Part shown: positions 10,834 to 18,235 of the stretch, piece by piece
Position numbering within the stretch: the first letter of the stretch is position 1
Layout: each line of letters begins with the position of its first letter
Position numbers and translations under genes: made by a program
Assembly: GCF_016082275.1 (NCBI RefSeq)
Contig: NZ_MOWM01000048.1
Coordinates: 1-46,670 of the forward strand
Origin: Variovorax sp. E3
Lineage (GTDB): Bacteria > Pseudomonadota > Gammaproteobacteria > Burkholderiales > Burkholderiaceae_C
DNA: 46,670 bases
Direction of reading: 5' to 3'
The notes under the pieces: generated by a model
Databases searched by the model: none
Told to the model about the DNA's origin: nothing
Seen by the model: the letters and a program-made list of their open reading frames with translations, nothing else

Positions 10834-11373
10834 TCAAAAACTGCGGTTGTACGTAAACAGCAATGCCGCCTTGCCCAGCGGTGCAATCTGCACCGAGTCC
10901 CGCTTCGTGAGGCGGTAGCCCAGCGCCGGAATCACCAACGGTGAAAAGCCGCCGTGGTTCAGTGGCACCTTGTTCTTGTATTCACCCACGTAGCCGTACA
11001 TCACGCCGACCGTCAGCTTGGCGTAGAGCGATGGCTGGTTGAACAGGTTGTCCCAACGATAGCCGTAGTACGCGTAGCCACTCGGCTGGCCGAAAGAGTT
11101 GCTGAAAAATCCTGCGCCCCAAAGCCAGTTGTCAGCCAAGTGCCGCTCGATCCCTATCAGGTAGACGCTGCGGTGTTCGGGGCTGTGGGTCCAGTGATAG
11201 GCGTAGGGCGAGATCGTCAGCTCCCACTTGTCCTCTGCACTCCTGTTGTGCTGAATGACTTCGTCGGTCGAAGCGGCTGGCGGCGCCTGGGCATGGACCT
11301 GCGGCACCTGCAGGCCGATCCACCCGATCAGTGCAAGAGAAGCCAGATGACGATGGCCCGTCGAAATACGCAT
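10834..11373 (-). CDS. Small outer-membrane beta-barrel protein, unassigned family
   Basis: A 179-residue secreted protein. Residues 1-29 form a signal peptide ending VHAQA. The rest has alternating aromatic/hydrophobic beta-strand patterns (WELTISPYAYHWTHS, NWLWGAGFFSNSFGQ, YAKLTVGVMYGYVG) and ends in phenylalanine, the BAM-targeting signature of outer-membrane barrels. Size, a strand-embedded histidine (YHW) and topology recall PagP lipid A palmitoyltransferase, but I cannot align the PagP catalytic Asp-Ser pair, so no function is claimed. The start at 11373 has AAGGA ten bases upstream. It is a single gene. Confidence 0.6.
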   Translation of the reverse strand: MRISTGHRHLASLALIGWIGLQVPQVHAQAPPAASTDEVIQHNRSAEDKWELTISPYAYHWTHSPEHRSVYLIGIERHLADNWLWGAGFFSNSFGQPSGYAYYGYRWDNLFNQPSLYAKLTVGVMYGYVGEYKNKVPLNHGGFSPLVIPALGYRLTKRDSVQIAPLGKAALLFTYNRSF

Positions 11374-11572
11374 GGTCGAGTCCTTGTGGCACCTCCCTCC
11401 ACGGTCGGCGGCCAACGCGTCTGTTTCTTGTCGCGAAAAGCCCTCACGGGGCTCTCGAACACGATCGGTGATCGCACCTCATCCATGGCCTCGCACGTTT
11501 GGCAAAGGTGACTTTAGACCGCGAAGCGCGGGGCTTTCTGAATCCATTCTGAAGTTCCCGCCGAGGCGAAAC

Positions 11573-12004
11573 TCAAGCGTCGCGTTCGCGGTCGCGCTGG
11601 ACGAACCGAGCCACCTCGCGATCGAACACTTCGTACTGGCCGTCGCAGAAAAGCTCGCAGAGCCGATCGAGTTCGCCACGCGTGCATTCATTGACAACTT
11701 CCGCGTTCCGCTCCAGTTTGCCCTTGCCGAAGAAGCCCTTGTGCATCTGCATCGACACCGCTTGCAGTTGGTAGCTCCAGCTTCCTTGGTAGCCAAGCGC
11801 CGTAACCCACAGCTCTCGCTGCGCGGGTTCGTTCTGCAGCACCAGCGCCGGCAACGGCCCGTCCTGTTGCTCGTCCCATTCCTCGTGCTGCTCTTTCCAC
11901 GGAAAGCCGTCGATGGCGGTCACGAAGGCAATCAGGTCCGTCGCGCCTTGCGGGTCTGTTTGCTGATAGTCGTAGCCAACTTTCTGGATCGCGTAGGTCA
12001 ACAT
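11573..12004 (-). CDS. Hypothetical acidic protein, 143 aa
   Basis: A soluble protein rich in Glu, Gln and Asp with no signal peptide or membrane segment. Phrases such as TDLIAFVTAIDGFPWKEQHEEW and GELDRLCELFCDGQYEVFDREV suggest a compact alpha/beta fold, but I do not recognise a family. No strong ribosome-binding site precedes the ATG at 12004. It probably forms its own transcription unit. Confidence 0.5.
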   Translation of the reverse strand: MLTYAIQKVGYDYQQTDPQGATDLIAFVTAIDGFPWKEQHEEWDEQQDGPLPALVLQNEPAQRELWVTALGYQGSWSYQLQAVSMQMHKGFFGKGKLERNAEVVNECTRGELDRLCELFCDGQYEVFDREVARFVQRDRERDA

Positions 12005-12356
12005 GGTGGCGAAGTGGCGGATGCCTCATGAGTGATGAAGACACCATTCTGCGGCGCATCGGCGGCACACCCGTGCTCGGCGCGCCTGCGCAACCACCGC
12101 AATCCGTCATTGCGAACTCCTGACCTACAGGCCGACCTTTCAGGCACCTGGACTTTATTCACAATACGAAGAGCTACTTAACAAATCTGAGCATTTGGCT
12201 GGACAGCACCTACAGCTGTCTCAATCCAACCTTTTCCAGCAGCGCTGAAAAGTGGAGATTCACGCCACCGCTGTCGCACAAGGGACAGAGGGCAGACCCG
12301 GCATCGCGCAACGCATGCGGCTTGGCTTGAAAAACTCATCGACAGGGAAGCTCGCA
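12005..12356. other. Gene-free stretch upstream of the 12357 regulator
   Basis: I see no coding sequence here. The part from 12150 to 12250 is AT-richer than its surroundings and holds a perfect 6-bp inverted repeat, GACAGC (12202-12207) and GCTGTC (12215-12220), about 140 bases before the regulator start. It probably contains the regulator promoter. Confidence 0.35.
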
Positions 12357-13169
12357 ATGACCTGGTTAGCGGAACCGAAACCCATCGCCCTCGTGGGCTG
12401 CGACAAAGTCCAGGCCGTACTGCTGACTGAGAGGCTTCGGTCCCTGGGCCACGCGTCGACATCGTTCGAGAGCGGCGCCGATTTCCTGGTGGCACTGGGC
12501 AGCGGCACCAAGTTCGGCATGCTCCTGCTGACGCTGCGAGGCGAAGGGGGATGGGCGGGGCTGGTGGCCATGTGCAAGGTGCTGCACATTCCTGCGCTCC
12601 TGGTCATCGACGAGTCGCAGCGCCATCTTCCGGTCGACGAGCTGGTCACAGTGCGCGACGAAACCTCGAGAAGCCCCGCCATCGACTTCATCGTCTGGCC
12701 GATCAACGACCTTGAGCTCGACTGGCGCATGCGGGCCCTGATTCGCCGCGTCGACGTCCCGGCGCAGCCACAGCCTCGCACGGTCGACCTGGTCTTCGAC
12801 GGCTACCACTTTCTCGGCCCCAACCGCGTGATCGTGCATGAAGACCGCGAGGTGCGGCTGAAGCCGCGCGAGTTCGAACTCGCACTGCTGCTCTTTCGAA
12901 ACAGCGGGCGGCTGCTGGAGCGGGACTGGATTCTTTCGCTGCTCTGGGGCACCGAGGTTTCGCGCAAGGACAGCCGGGTGCTCGACGTCTGCATGTCGGG
13001 CATTCGCCGCAAGCTGTCTCTGTGCCGGGAAAACGGGTTCATCCTGCACACCGTGTACGGCCGGGGCTATGAACTCGGCCGCATGCCCATTCCGTCGGAG
13101 CGTCAAGTGCAAGGGATCGAATCCTTCGGGGGCCTTCGCGCCGCGGAAGTCCATGCCGCCGCCGCTTGA
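12357..13169 (+). CDS. OmpR/PhoB-type winged-helix regulator with degenerate receiver
   Basis: A DNA-binding regulator of 270 residues. The N-terminal ~120 residues resemble a response-regulator receiver fold (IALVGCDKVQAVLLTERL...). Where the phosphoacceptor aspartate should sit the sequence is GMLLLTLRGEGG, with no Asp, so it is unlikely to be phosphorylated in the usual way. The C-terminal half is a clear OmpR/PhoB winged helix: VRLKPREFELALLLF, LLERDWILSLLWG, SRVLDVCMSGIRRKL, and TVYGRGYELG in the wing. The ATG at 12357 is preferred over a GTG 35 codons upstream because GGAAG precedes it and the receiver fold begins there. No kinase gene is adjacent, which fits a stand-alone regulator. 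Confidence 0.75.
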   Translation: MTWLAEPKPIALVGCDKVQAVLLTERLRSLGHASTSFESGADFLVALGSGTKFGMLLLTLRGEGGWAGLVAMCKVLHIPALLVIDESQRHLPVDELVTVRDETSRSPAIDFIVWPINDLELDWRMRALIRRVDVPAQPQPRTVDLVFDGYHFLGPNRVIVHEDREVRLKPREFELALLLFRNSGRLLERDWILSLLWGTEVSRKDSRVLDVCMSGIRRKLSLCRENGFILHTVYGRGYELGRMPIPSERQVQGIESFGGLRAAEVHAAAA

Positions 13170-13255
13170 GGCCTGACTTGGGGCGGGTTCAAGCCTTGGG
13201 ACAGGGCTGGCAAATGCTGGATGCAGGCCCCGGTGCCAACGCACGACAACAGAGA

Positions 13256-13675
13256 CTAAGACGCCCCCTCGCCCCGCCCTGCGATCCACCCGTCGACAAA
13301 GCGCGCAAGCGCATCGCGCTGCTCGCCCACCTCGGCCATCAGGTACTGCCGCGCATGTTCTTGCGCCAGCTCGCTCGACAGAAACCACTGTTCGCGCGCA
13401 CGGCTGCCCTGCACCGGCGGCGTGCCCCAGGCCGCGCTTTGGCTGCCAAGAAAGGCCTCTGTCACCGGCAGGCGCCCATCCGTCTTGCCGATGTCCGACA
13501 GCGCGCCGCGCGGGCCGCCGAGCACGATGCGAACCTGCACCACCTCGTCGTCCGCGTCGATGACCGCGCCGAGGCCACCCGATTGGTGCACCTGCCAGAG
13601 CTGCGCCGCCGAAGCATTGCGAACCCAGCTTTCCAGTGCGCGGCCCAAGCTTTCAAGAATGATTTCTTTGTTCAT
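13256..13675 (-). CDS. Hypothetical protein, 139 aa
   Basis: A soluble protein starting MNKEIILESLGRALESW at 13675. Longer in-frame starts exist upstream but the added residues look non-coding. Conserved-looking features include WQVHQSGGLGAVIDADDEVVQVRIVLGG and a C-terminal helix (DALARFVDGWIAG). I do not recognise the family. It is convergent with the regulator at 12357 and separated from it by 86 bases. Confidence 0.5.
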   Translation of the reverse strand: MNKEIILESLGRALESWVRNASAAQLWQVHQSGGLGAVIDADDEVVQVRIVLGGPRGALSDIGKTDGRLPVTEAFLGSQSAAWGTPPVQGSRAREQWFLSSELAQEHARQYLMAEVGEQRDALARFVDGWIAGRGEGAS

Positions 13676-13830
13676 ACGGCAATATTTCACGGTTTTAACT
13701 GGCACGTACGCACCGCTTTCTACACAAGTACCAAAGACACCTGTCAGGCATGGCATCTTGCAATGGCTGTCACGCACCATAAGAACAGTACGACAGGGAC
13801 ATCAAACTCGAAGCTCAAAAGCTCGTTCAG

Positions 13831-13854
13831 ACCCGCTCATGCGGGTATTTTTTT
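13831..13854 (+). terminator. Orphan intrinsic terminator, possible small-RNA 3' end
   Basis: Stem ACCCGC/GCGGGT with a TCAT loop, then seven consecutive T on the plus strand. The nearest plus-strand gene upstream ends 660 bases earlier, and a minus-strand gene lies between. The terminator may therefore belong to a short untranslated RNA somewhere in 13690-13854. A second small hairpin, AGCT-CAAA-AGCT, lies just before it. Confidence 0.6.
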
Positions 13855-13949
13855 GCCTGTCCACCGCCGGTGTCGATCGCGATGTCCAGGAACCACACAA
13901 TGTGTCCTGCGCCGGCGGGTGCTTTCGAGCGTGAGCTATATTTCTTCCC

Positions 13950-14126
13950 ATGGAAAAGGCTTCCGACATAGGCAAACCCACGGTGCCCATCGACCTGATT
14001 GGGCCGGACCACTGGCCTCGCTCGCGGCGCGGCGGTGGCCGTGCAACCAAAGTGATCTTCGTCATCGTGGGGGGACTCGCAGCCGCGGGGGTCATCGCCT
14101 ACCGCTTCTTCGGCGTCGGGCGCTGA
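13950..14126 (+). CDS. Small single-pass membrane protein, 58 aa
   Basis: Starts MEKASDIGKPTVP, has a basic stretch (WPRSRRGGGRATK) and then one hydrophobic helix (VIFVIVGGLAAAGVIAY) before a short basic tail. The charge pattern suggests N-in orientation. There is no strong Shine-Dalgarno sequence. An intrinsic terminator 30 bases after the stop supports it being a real transcription unit. Function unknown. Confidence 0.5.
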   Translation: MEKASDIGKPTVPIDLIGPDHWPRSRRGGGRATKVIFVIVGGLAAAGVIAYRFFGVGR

Positions 14127-14155
14127 CCTCGACGACTCGCACGCCCCACGCAACC

Positions 14156-14188
14156 AAGCCCGCCGCCTCCAGGACAGCGGGCTTTTTT
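14156..14188 (+). terminator. Intrinsic terminator after small membrane-protein gene
   Basis: Stem AAGCCCGC (14156-14163) with GCGGGCTT (14177-14184), followed by further T residues. Confidence 0.75.
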
Positions 14189-14226
14189 CATGGGCGAGGG
14201 CAAGGAGCGAGATCACCGCCCCGCCC

Positions 14227-14790
14227 CTACTGCAGCCGCGAGCCCTTGGGCAGGCGCTTCGCGAGCCACTCGTGCACGTCCGCACGGATGTTGCGGCCTT
14301 CGAGCAGAAAGTTCTCGAAGCGGCTCGGCACATACGGCAGATAGACCAGCGGCATGCCGGCTTCCTCGGGCGTGCGCGCGGCCTTGCGGTTGTTGCAGAC
14401 CGCGCACGCGCTCACAAGGTTGGTCCACGTCCACGGGCCGCCGCGCGACTCGGGCATCACGTGCTCGCATTGCAGGTCGCGCTCCTGGAACACGCCCGCG
14501 CAGTAGGCGCAGGTGTGGCGGTCGCGGCGCAGCAGCTTGCTCTTGGTGACGCTCGGCACCACGTCGAAGAGATTGATCTTCGACGCGCCGCACAGCGCGA
14601 TGATCGGCGCCACCTCGACACGCGACTGCACACCGCGCGCCACGTTGAAGCCGCCGCGCAGCGTGGCCAGCGGCAGCTCGCCGTCTTCCCAGGCCACGGA
14701 GCCGGTGGCGTAGTGCAACACCGCCTGCTCCAGCGAGATCCAGGCTTGCGGCGTGCCCTGAATATCGAGTTGCAGGACGTGAGGGTGCAT
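14227..14790 (-). CDS. HNH endonuclease family protein
   Basis: A 187-residue protein with a complete HNH/zinc motif in its middle. CAYC and CAVCNN form the paired CxxC zinc-binding residues. DLQCEHVMPESRGGPWTWTNLVSAC carries the metal-coordinating His and the following Asn. The start at 14790 (MHPHVLQLD) is fixed by a near-perfect AGGAGG eight bases upstream. The gene lies just downstream of tRNA-His on the same strand. Free-standing HNH proteins of this type are widespread in Burkholderiales chromosomes. A defence or repair role is not shown, since no restriction or mobile-element partner is present. Confidence 0.8.
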   Translation of the reverse strand: MHPHVLQLDIQGTPQAWISLEQAVLHYATGSVAWEDGELPLATLRGGFNVARGVQSRVEVAPIIALCGASKINLFDVVPSVTKSKLLRRDRHTCAYCAGVFQERDLQCEHVMPESRGGPWTWTNLVSACAVCNNRKAARTPEEAGMPLVYLPYVPSRFENFLLEGRNIRADVHEWLAKRLPKGSRLQ

Positions 14791-14851
14791 GACTCGCCTC
14801 CTTTCGCGGCGATGGTCGTCGTGACGACGTGGAACGAAATACAAAGAACGA

Positions 14852-14926
14852 TGGGGTGCACGAACGGGATCGAACCGTCGTCAGCGGGACCACAACCCGC
14901 GGCTCTGCCATTGAGCTACGCGCACC
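14852..14926 (-). tRNA. tRNA-His (anticodon GTG)
   Basis: A minus-strand cloverleaf with an 8-bp acceptor (the extra G-1:C73 pair typical of tRNA-His), anticodon stem GCGGG/CCCGC and loop TTGTGGT giving GTG. CCA is encoded. Confidence 0.93.
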
Positions 14927-14961
14927 ATGAAACATGAGCGATCAGCCGGCTGGCCGCCTTA

Positions 14962-15168
14962 TTACCACTCGCCGACCGCGCGCACGCGCTGGTCGAGATC
15001 GAGGCCGTCGAACTGCGGCGCCTCGCCTTGCGATGCCGACGCGCCTTCTGCGGCGCGACCTGCACTGGTCAAGATGCCGAAGCGTTGGGCCAGGGCCAGC
15101 ACCATGCGCTTGCGCGGCTGTGCCGGGCGCACGGTGATCATCCGGATCGGGGTGTTGCGCTTGCGCAT
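14962..15168 (-). CDS. Small basic protein between tRNA-Arg and tRNA-His, 68 aa
   Basis: Starts MRKRNTPIRMITVRP with AAGGAG seven bases before the ATG at 15168, a strong translation signal. The N-terminal half is very basic and the C-terminal half more acidic (FDGLDLDQRVRAVGEW). I do not recognise a family. It lies between two tRNA genes on the same strand, so it may be co-transcribed with them. Confidence 0.6.
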   Translation of the reverse strand: MRKRNTPIRMITVRPAQPRKRMVLALAQRFGILTSAGRAAEGASASQGEAPQFDGLDLDQRVRAVGEW

Positions 15169-15211
15169 GAGTGACTCCTTGGTTGATGTGACAGCAAACT
15201 CGAGAAAAAAA

Positions 15212-15288
15212 TGGCCCCACGTGCACGACTCGAACGTGCAACCCCTTGCTTCGTAGGCAAGTGCTCTGATCCATTGAGCTAACGCGGG
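15212..15288 (-). tRNA. tRNA-Arg (anticodon ACG)
   Basis: A 77-nt minus-strand cloverleaf with encoded CCA. Acceptor CCCGCGT pairs with ACGTGGG, and the anticodon loop CTACGAA gives ACG, expected to be edited to inosine. A short T-run follows the 3' end. Confidence 0.93.
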
Positions 15289-15609
15289 TCGAAAAACAAA
15301 CAAGCAAACAATGTCCGGTGACGGGTTCCGGCGCCGCCCAATCGTTGCGGCCGGTTTCCGCGGGAGGGCCACTTGCATGGCCGGCTCCCGCTCGAGTTGG
15401 GGGTTGAAAAAAAGACGGTTGCCCGCCTGCTTTCCATTCCGGTTGTGTCCTCACGCGACGGACAGCACGCGGGGTGCGGTCCCGTACGACGTCGCTGCAC
15501 AGGAGAGATCAATTCCTGCACATCCCGCCAGACCGTCTACGCGGTGGGTTCTGGCGGTGTGGTGAAGGCACACCCGGAATGGCCAAGCACGGCCAACAAC
15601 GAACAAACG
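15289..15609. other. Gene-free stretch before the 15610 terminator
   Basis: I find no convincing gene here. Open frames exist but lack ribosome-binding sites and recognisable domains. The left part presumably carries the promoter of the tRNA-Arg/tRNA-His unit on the minus strand. Confidence 0.3.
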
Positions 15610-15650
15610 ACAAAAACAAAAAGGCCCGGAACCTTGCGGTTTCCGGGCCT
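15610..15650 (-). terminator. Strong intrinsic terminator (minus strand)
   Basis: A perfect 10-bp stem, AGGCCCGGAA with TTCCGGGCCT. On the minus strand it runs into TTTTTGTTTTTG. It ends the transcript of the small gene at 15680-15883. Confidence 0.88.
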
Positions 15651-15679
15651 CTGTGTGAGAGAGCTTGGAAGGTATGCGC

Positions 15680-15883
15680 CTACGCGCAACCTCCACCCGG
15701 TAGCACCTGATCCTCGACTTTTCCAACGCGCAGGCTGGCTGCGGCTTGCGTGGAATACGCGTGGCTCTGGTGCTGATTCAGTCGGACCGACGGCATGCCA
15801 TCGAAACCACCACACGCCCAGACGCGCACGAGCGATCGGCCCGAGGCGGGTCGAATGCTGATGAAGGTCAATGCGGTGTTCAC
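15680..15883 (-). CDS. Small hypothetical protein, 67 aa (GTG start)
   Basis: Starts with GTG at 15883, with AGGA seven bases upstream, and reads MNTALTFISIRPASGRSLVRV. It contains CGGFDGMPSVRLNQHQSHAYS and ends GGGCA. No family is recognised. The case for a real gene is the Shine-Dalgarno site plus a strong terminator 30 bases after the stop. It is divergent from the HTH regulator at 16037, so the two may share the palindromic operator between them. Confidence 0.5.
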   Translation of the reverse strand: MNTALTFISIRPASGRSLVRVWACGGFDGMPSVRLNQHQSHAYSTQAAASLRVGKVEDQVLPGGGCA

Positions 15884-15965
15884 GATGGTTCCTGAGTCAA
15901 AAATTGCCGCTGTCGGCTGTAAAGGGTTGGAAAAAAGGTACGGCTTGGGCCGCGAATGAAGACAA

Positions 15966-15984
15966 CTGTAAATAGTGTTTACGG
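15966..15984. promoter_or_regulatory. Palindromic operator candidate upstream of HTH regulator
   Basis: GTAAA (15968-15972) and TTTAC (15978-15982) form a perfect inverted repeat with a 5-base spacer. One further pair on each side gives 7-bp arms with one mismatch. It sits 55 bases before the regulator start in AT-rich DNA, as expected for autoregulation. Confidence 0.5.
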
Positions 15985-16036
15985 CGACGTCAACAACCGG
16001 GACAATCTTTTTTTGTCTTGTTGTTGTTTTTGAACA

Positions 16037-16429
16037 GTGCCCAATATCACCGTCGCGCGTCGCCGCAATGCCCTCGCGCTTCATCGCCGTTTCCTCGAAG
16101 AGGCAGTTGCCGCGGGCCTGCCCGCCAAGGGGCTGGACCAGGCGTTCGCCAAGAAGGTCGAGATCTCTCCCAGCATGTGGAGCCAGATCAAGAGTTCGCG
16201 GCCCATCGGCGACAACCTGGCACGGCAGATCGAACGGCACTGCGACGTGGAGGCCGGCTGGCTCGACAAGGAAGACCGTCCCTCCGAGGTGCCCGACGCG
16301 GCGGAAGAACGCTTCATCGCGGCTGCGCGCGAGGCATGGCGCACGGCCAACGCCAAGGGCAAGAAGGAACTCAGCGGCTGGCTGAAGAAGCGCGCGCAAG
16401 ACGCCGCTGGTGGCGAGCCCGCGCCCTGA
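16037..16429 (+). CDS. Small HTH (phage-repressor-like) transcriptional regulator
   Basis: A 130-residue protein with a GTG start at 16037. Residues 15-75 form a Cro/CI-like helix-turn-helix: LPAKGLDQAFAKKVEISP followed by SMWSQIKSSRPIGDNLARQIE, then the phrase CDVEAGWLD common to such repressors. The C-terminal 50 residues are a charged helical tail. No clear Shine-Dalgarno site is visible. It is divergent from a 67-residue gene, with a palindrome between them, and converges on the thioesterase at the tail of the auxin locus. No phage genes are nearby. Confidence 0.6.
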   Translation: MPNITVARRRNALALHRRFLEEAVAAGLPAKGLDQAFAKKVEISPSMWSQIKSSRPIGDNLARQIERHCDVEAGWLDKEDRPSEVPDAAEERFIAAAREAWRTANAKGKKELSGWLKKRAQDAAGGEPAP

Positions 16430-16432
16430 AGA

Positions 16433-16873
16433 TCAGGCCGCGCCCAGCTCGGGCGCGTCGCGCAGGATGGCCGCGCGCATGTCGTCCGGAATGGCGACCG
16501 CACGATGCGTTTCCAGCGAGGTCGTCACGATCACCTGCGTCATCTGCATGCGCACTTCGCCGGTCTGTGCGCTGAAGCAGCGCACCGCCAGCGTCATTGA
16601 ACGCGAGCCCAGCCGCTGCACCGCCAAGCCGAGCATCACCGGGTCGCCCATGCGGCTCACGGCGCGAAAGTCGACATCGAGCTTCACGGTCGGCAGGCCG
16701 ATGCGCCGCTGCGCCACCAGCCCGTGGTAGCTGAGCCCCAGGCCTTCGTTGACCCAGTCCTCGATGAGCCCGTTGAGCATCACGAAGTACTGCGGATAGA
16801 AGACGATGCCCGCCGGGTCGCAGTCCGAGAAGCGAATCAGCCGCGGCCGCCGGAATTCCCTGGCCTCGCTCAT
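16433..16873 (-). CDS. Hotdog acyl-CoA thioesterase (4-hydroxybenzoyl-CoA thioesterase-like)
   Basis: A 146-residue hotdog-fold thioesterase, the last gene of the 23-gene auxin locus. The N-terminal FSDCDPAGIVFYPQYF matches the 4-hydroxybenzoyl-CoA thioesterase active-site segment, with the catalytic Asp at residue 17. It starts at 16873, two bases after the marR stop, so the two are co-transcribed. Aryl-CoA esters are the known substrates of the closest family members. In this locus anthraniloyl-CoA is a reasonable candidate, releasing anthranilate. That substrate is an inference from context. Confidence 0.8.
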   Translation of the reverse strand: MSEAREFRRPRLIRFSDCDPAGIVFYPQYFVMLNGLIEDWVNEGLGLSYHGLVAQRRIGLPTVKLDVDFRAVSRMGDPVMLGLAVQRLGSRSMTLAVRCFSAQTGEVRMQMTQVIVTTSLETHRAVAIPDDMRAAILRDAPELGAA

Positions 16874-16875
16874 CG

Positions 16876-17409
16876 TCAGCCCTCCTCGCCCGCCGGCTCG
16901 CCGCGCATCACATGCACGCGCAGCAGGCCGAGCTGCGTGTGCAGCTGCTTCACCGTCTTCATGTCGAGCCCCGAGAACATCTCGAGGATCCACTGCTCGT
17001 GCTCGCTGGCCATCGTCTCGAAGGTGCGGCGGCCCGCGGGCGTGAGGCTCACGATCCACGCGCGGCGGTCGTCGGGGCTGGGCGCGCGCGCCACCATGCC
17101 TTCGCGTTCGAGTTCGTCCGTCAGGCCTGTGACGTTGCCGCCCGTCACCATCAGGTAGCGCGACAGCACGCGCATCTTGAGCCCGTCCTTGTAGCGATAG
17201 AGCTGCGCCATGTAGTCGAAGCGCGCCAGCGAAATGCCGAAGCGCTCGCGCAACCGGCGACGGATCTCGGCCTCGATCTGCGTCGTGCTGGCCAGCATGC
17301 GCAGCCACAGCTTGAGCATCGCGTGGTCCTCGTGGCCCGCGCGCGCCTCGTGGCCCAGTTCTTCCGCATCGCTCAGCACGGCGTGCGAGGCATCGTTGCT
17401 GCGTGTCAT
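16876..17409 (-). CDS. MarR-family transcriptional regulator at the locus tail
   Basis: A 177-residue winged-helix repressor-type protein. The core reads [42 protein letters not shown], followed by the MarR wing [17 protein letters not shown]. It has a longer N-terminal extension than the other MarR in this window (41925), and the two are not close paralogues by eye. The start at 17409 overlaps the SDR stop (ATGA). MarR proteins in aromatic catabolism usually bind the substrate or its CoA ester. This one may control the tail module, perhaps through the repeats at 18185-18213. Published Variovorax auxin loci likewise carry two MarR genes. Confidence 0.82.
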   Translation of the reverse strand: MTRSNDASHAVLSDAEELGHEARAGHEDHAMLKLWLRMLASTTQIEAEIRRRLRERFGISLARFDYMAQLYRYKDGLKMRVLSRYLMVTGGNVTGLTDELEREGMVARAPSPDDRRAWIVSLTPAGRRTFETMASEHEQWILEMFSGLDMKTVKQLHTQLGLLRVHVMRGEPAGEEG

Positions 17410-18182
17410 GTGACTTCCCCCCCTGAAACCGAAATCGATTGGCCCGTGACCGACGCGGCGCTCTCGCCGCACAGCCAGCGCACCGCGTCGGCCACTTCGG
17501 CTGGCTGCACGATGCGCCGCTGCGGGTTGACGCTGGAGAACTCCGCCAGCGCATCGGCCTCGCTGCGCCCGGTCTTGCCGACCACGTTGGCCACGCTGTT
17601 GCGCAGGATGTCGGTGTCGGTATAGCCCGGGCACACCGCGTTCACCGTGATGCCCTTGCGCGCCACCTCGAGCGCCAGCGAGCGCGTGAGCCCGACCACG
17701 CCATGCTTGGCCGCGGTGTAGGCCGCCACATAGGCATAGCCCTTCTGCCCCGCCGTGCTCGCGATGTTGACGATGCGGCCCCAGCCCGCGTCGAGCATGT
17801 CGGGCAGCGCTGCCTGCGCGCACAGGAAGCTGCCGGTGAGGTTGACCGACAGCATGCGCTGCCAGAGGTCGAACGAGGTCTTGAGGAACGGCGCGCTCTC
17901 GGCCGCACCCGCGTTGTTGACCAGGACGGCGACAGCGCCGCGCGCGCCACGGGCCTCGGCGAAGGCGGCCTGCACCGCTTCCGGGTTCGCCACGTCGGCC
18001 GCGACCACGCCGTGCCCACTTCCCGCAAGCGAATCGGCCACGCGTTGCAGCGCCTCGCGGTCACGCCCCAGCAACGTAAGAACGGCGCCCTCGGCGGCCA
18101 GGGTGCGGGCGATCTCGGCGCCGATGCCGCGCGCAGCGCCGGTGACGAGTGCGTGGCGGCCAGTCAGTGAATTTGATTGCAT
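17406..18182 (-). CDS. SDR oxidoreductase (3-hydroxyacyl-CoA dehydrogenase-like)
   Basis: A 258-residue classical SDR. Cofactor motif TGAARGIG near residue 15, NNAGA, catalytic Ser in [21 protein letters not shown] with Tyr-x-x-x-Lys, and the PGYTDTD loop. The conserved [14 protein letters not shown] segment resembles 3-hydroxyacyl-CoA dehydrogenases of aromatic-CoA pathways. It begins a small sub-run (SDR, marR, thioesterase), with a 53-base gap and direct repeats upstream, so a secondary promoter is possible. The substrate is unknown; an indolic hydroxyacid or hydroxyacyl-CoA fits the context. Confidence 0.82.
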   Translation of the reverse strand: MQSNSLTGRHALVTGAARGIGAEIARTLAAEGAVLTLLGRDREALQRVADSLAGSGHGVVAADVANPEAVQAAFAEARGARGAVAVLVNNAGAAESAPFLKTSFDLWQRMLSVNLTGSFLCAQAALPDMLDAGWGRIVNIASTAGQKGYAYVAAYTAAKHGVVGLTRSLALEVARKGITVNAVCPGYTDTDILRNSVANVVGKTGRSEADALAEFSSVNPQRRIVQPAEVADAVRWLCGESAASVTGQSISVSGGEVT

Positions 18183-18184
18183 AC

Positions 18185-18213
18185 CTGAATATTTTAGTTC
18201 TGAATCATTTTAG
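18185..18213. repeat. Imperfect tandem repeats upstream of the SDR-marR-thioesterase sub-run
   Basis: CTGAATATTTTAG (18185-18197) and CTGAATCATTTTAG (18200-18213) are two near-identical AT-rich direct repeats, differing by one inserted C. Each copy is itself an imperfect palindrome (CTGAA/TTTAG). They fill the only AT-rich gap in this part of the locus, directly before the SDR start. A regulator-binding role is inferred. Confidence 0.5.
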
Positions 18214-18235
18214 CGGTGCAGGCCCGTGCGGGTTG

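Noticed and set aside
15373..15861. A 162-codon plus-strand frame between tRNA-Arg and the small ORF
   Set aside because: No ribosome-binding site, no domains, and it runs through the minus-strand terminator and the 67-aa gene.
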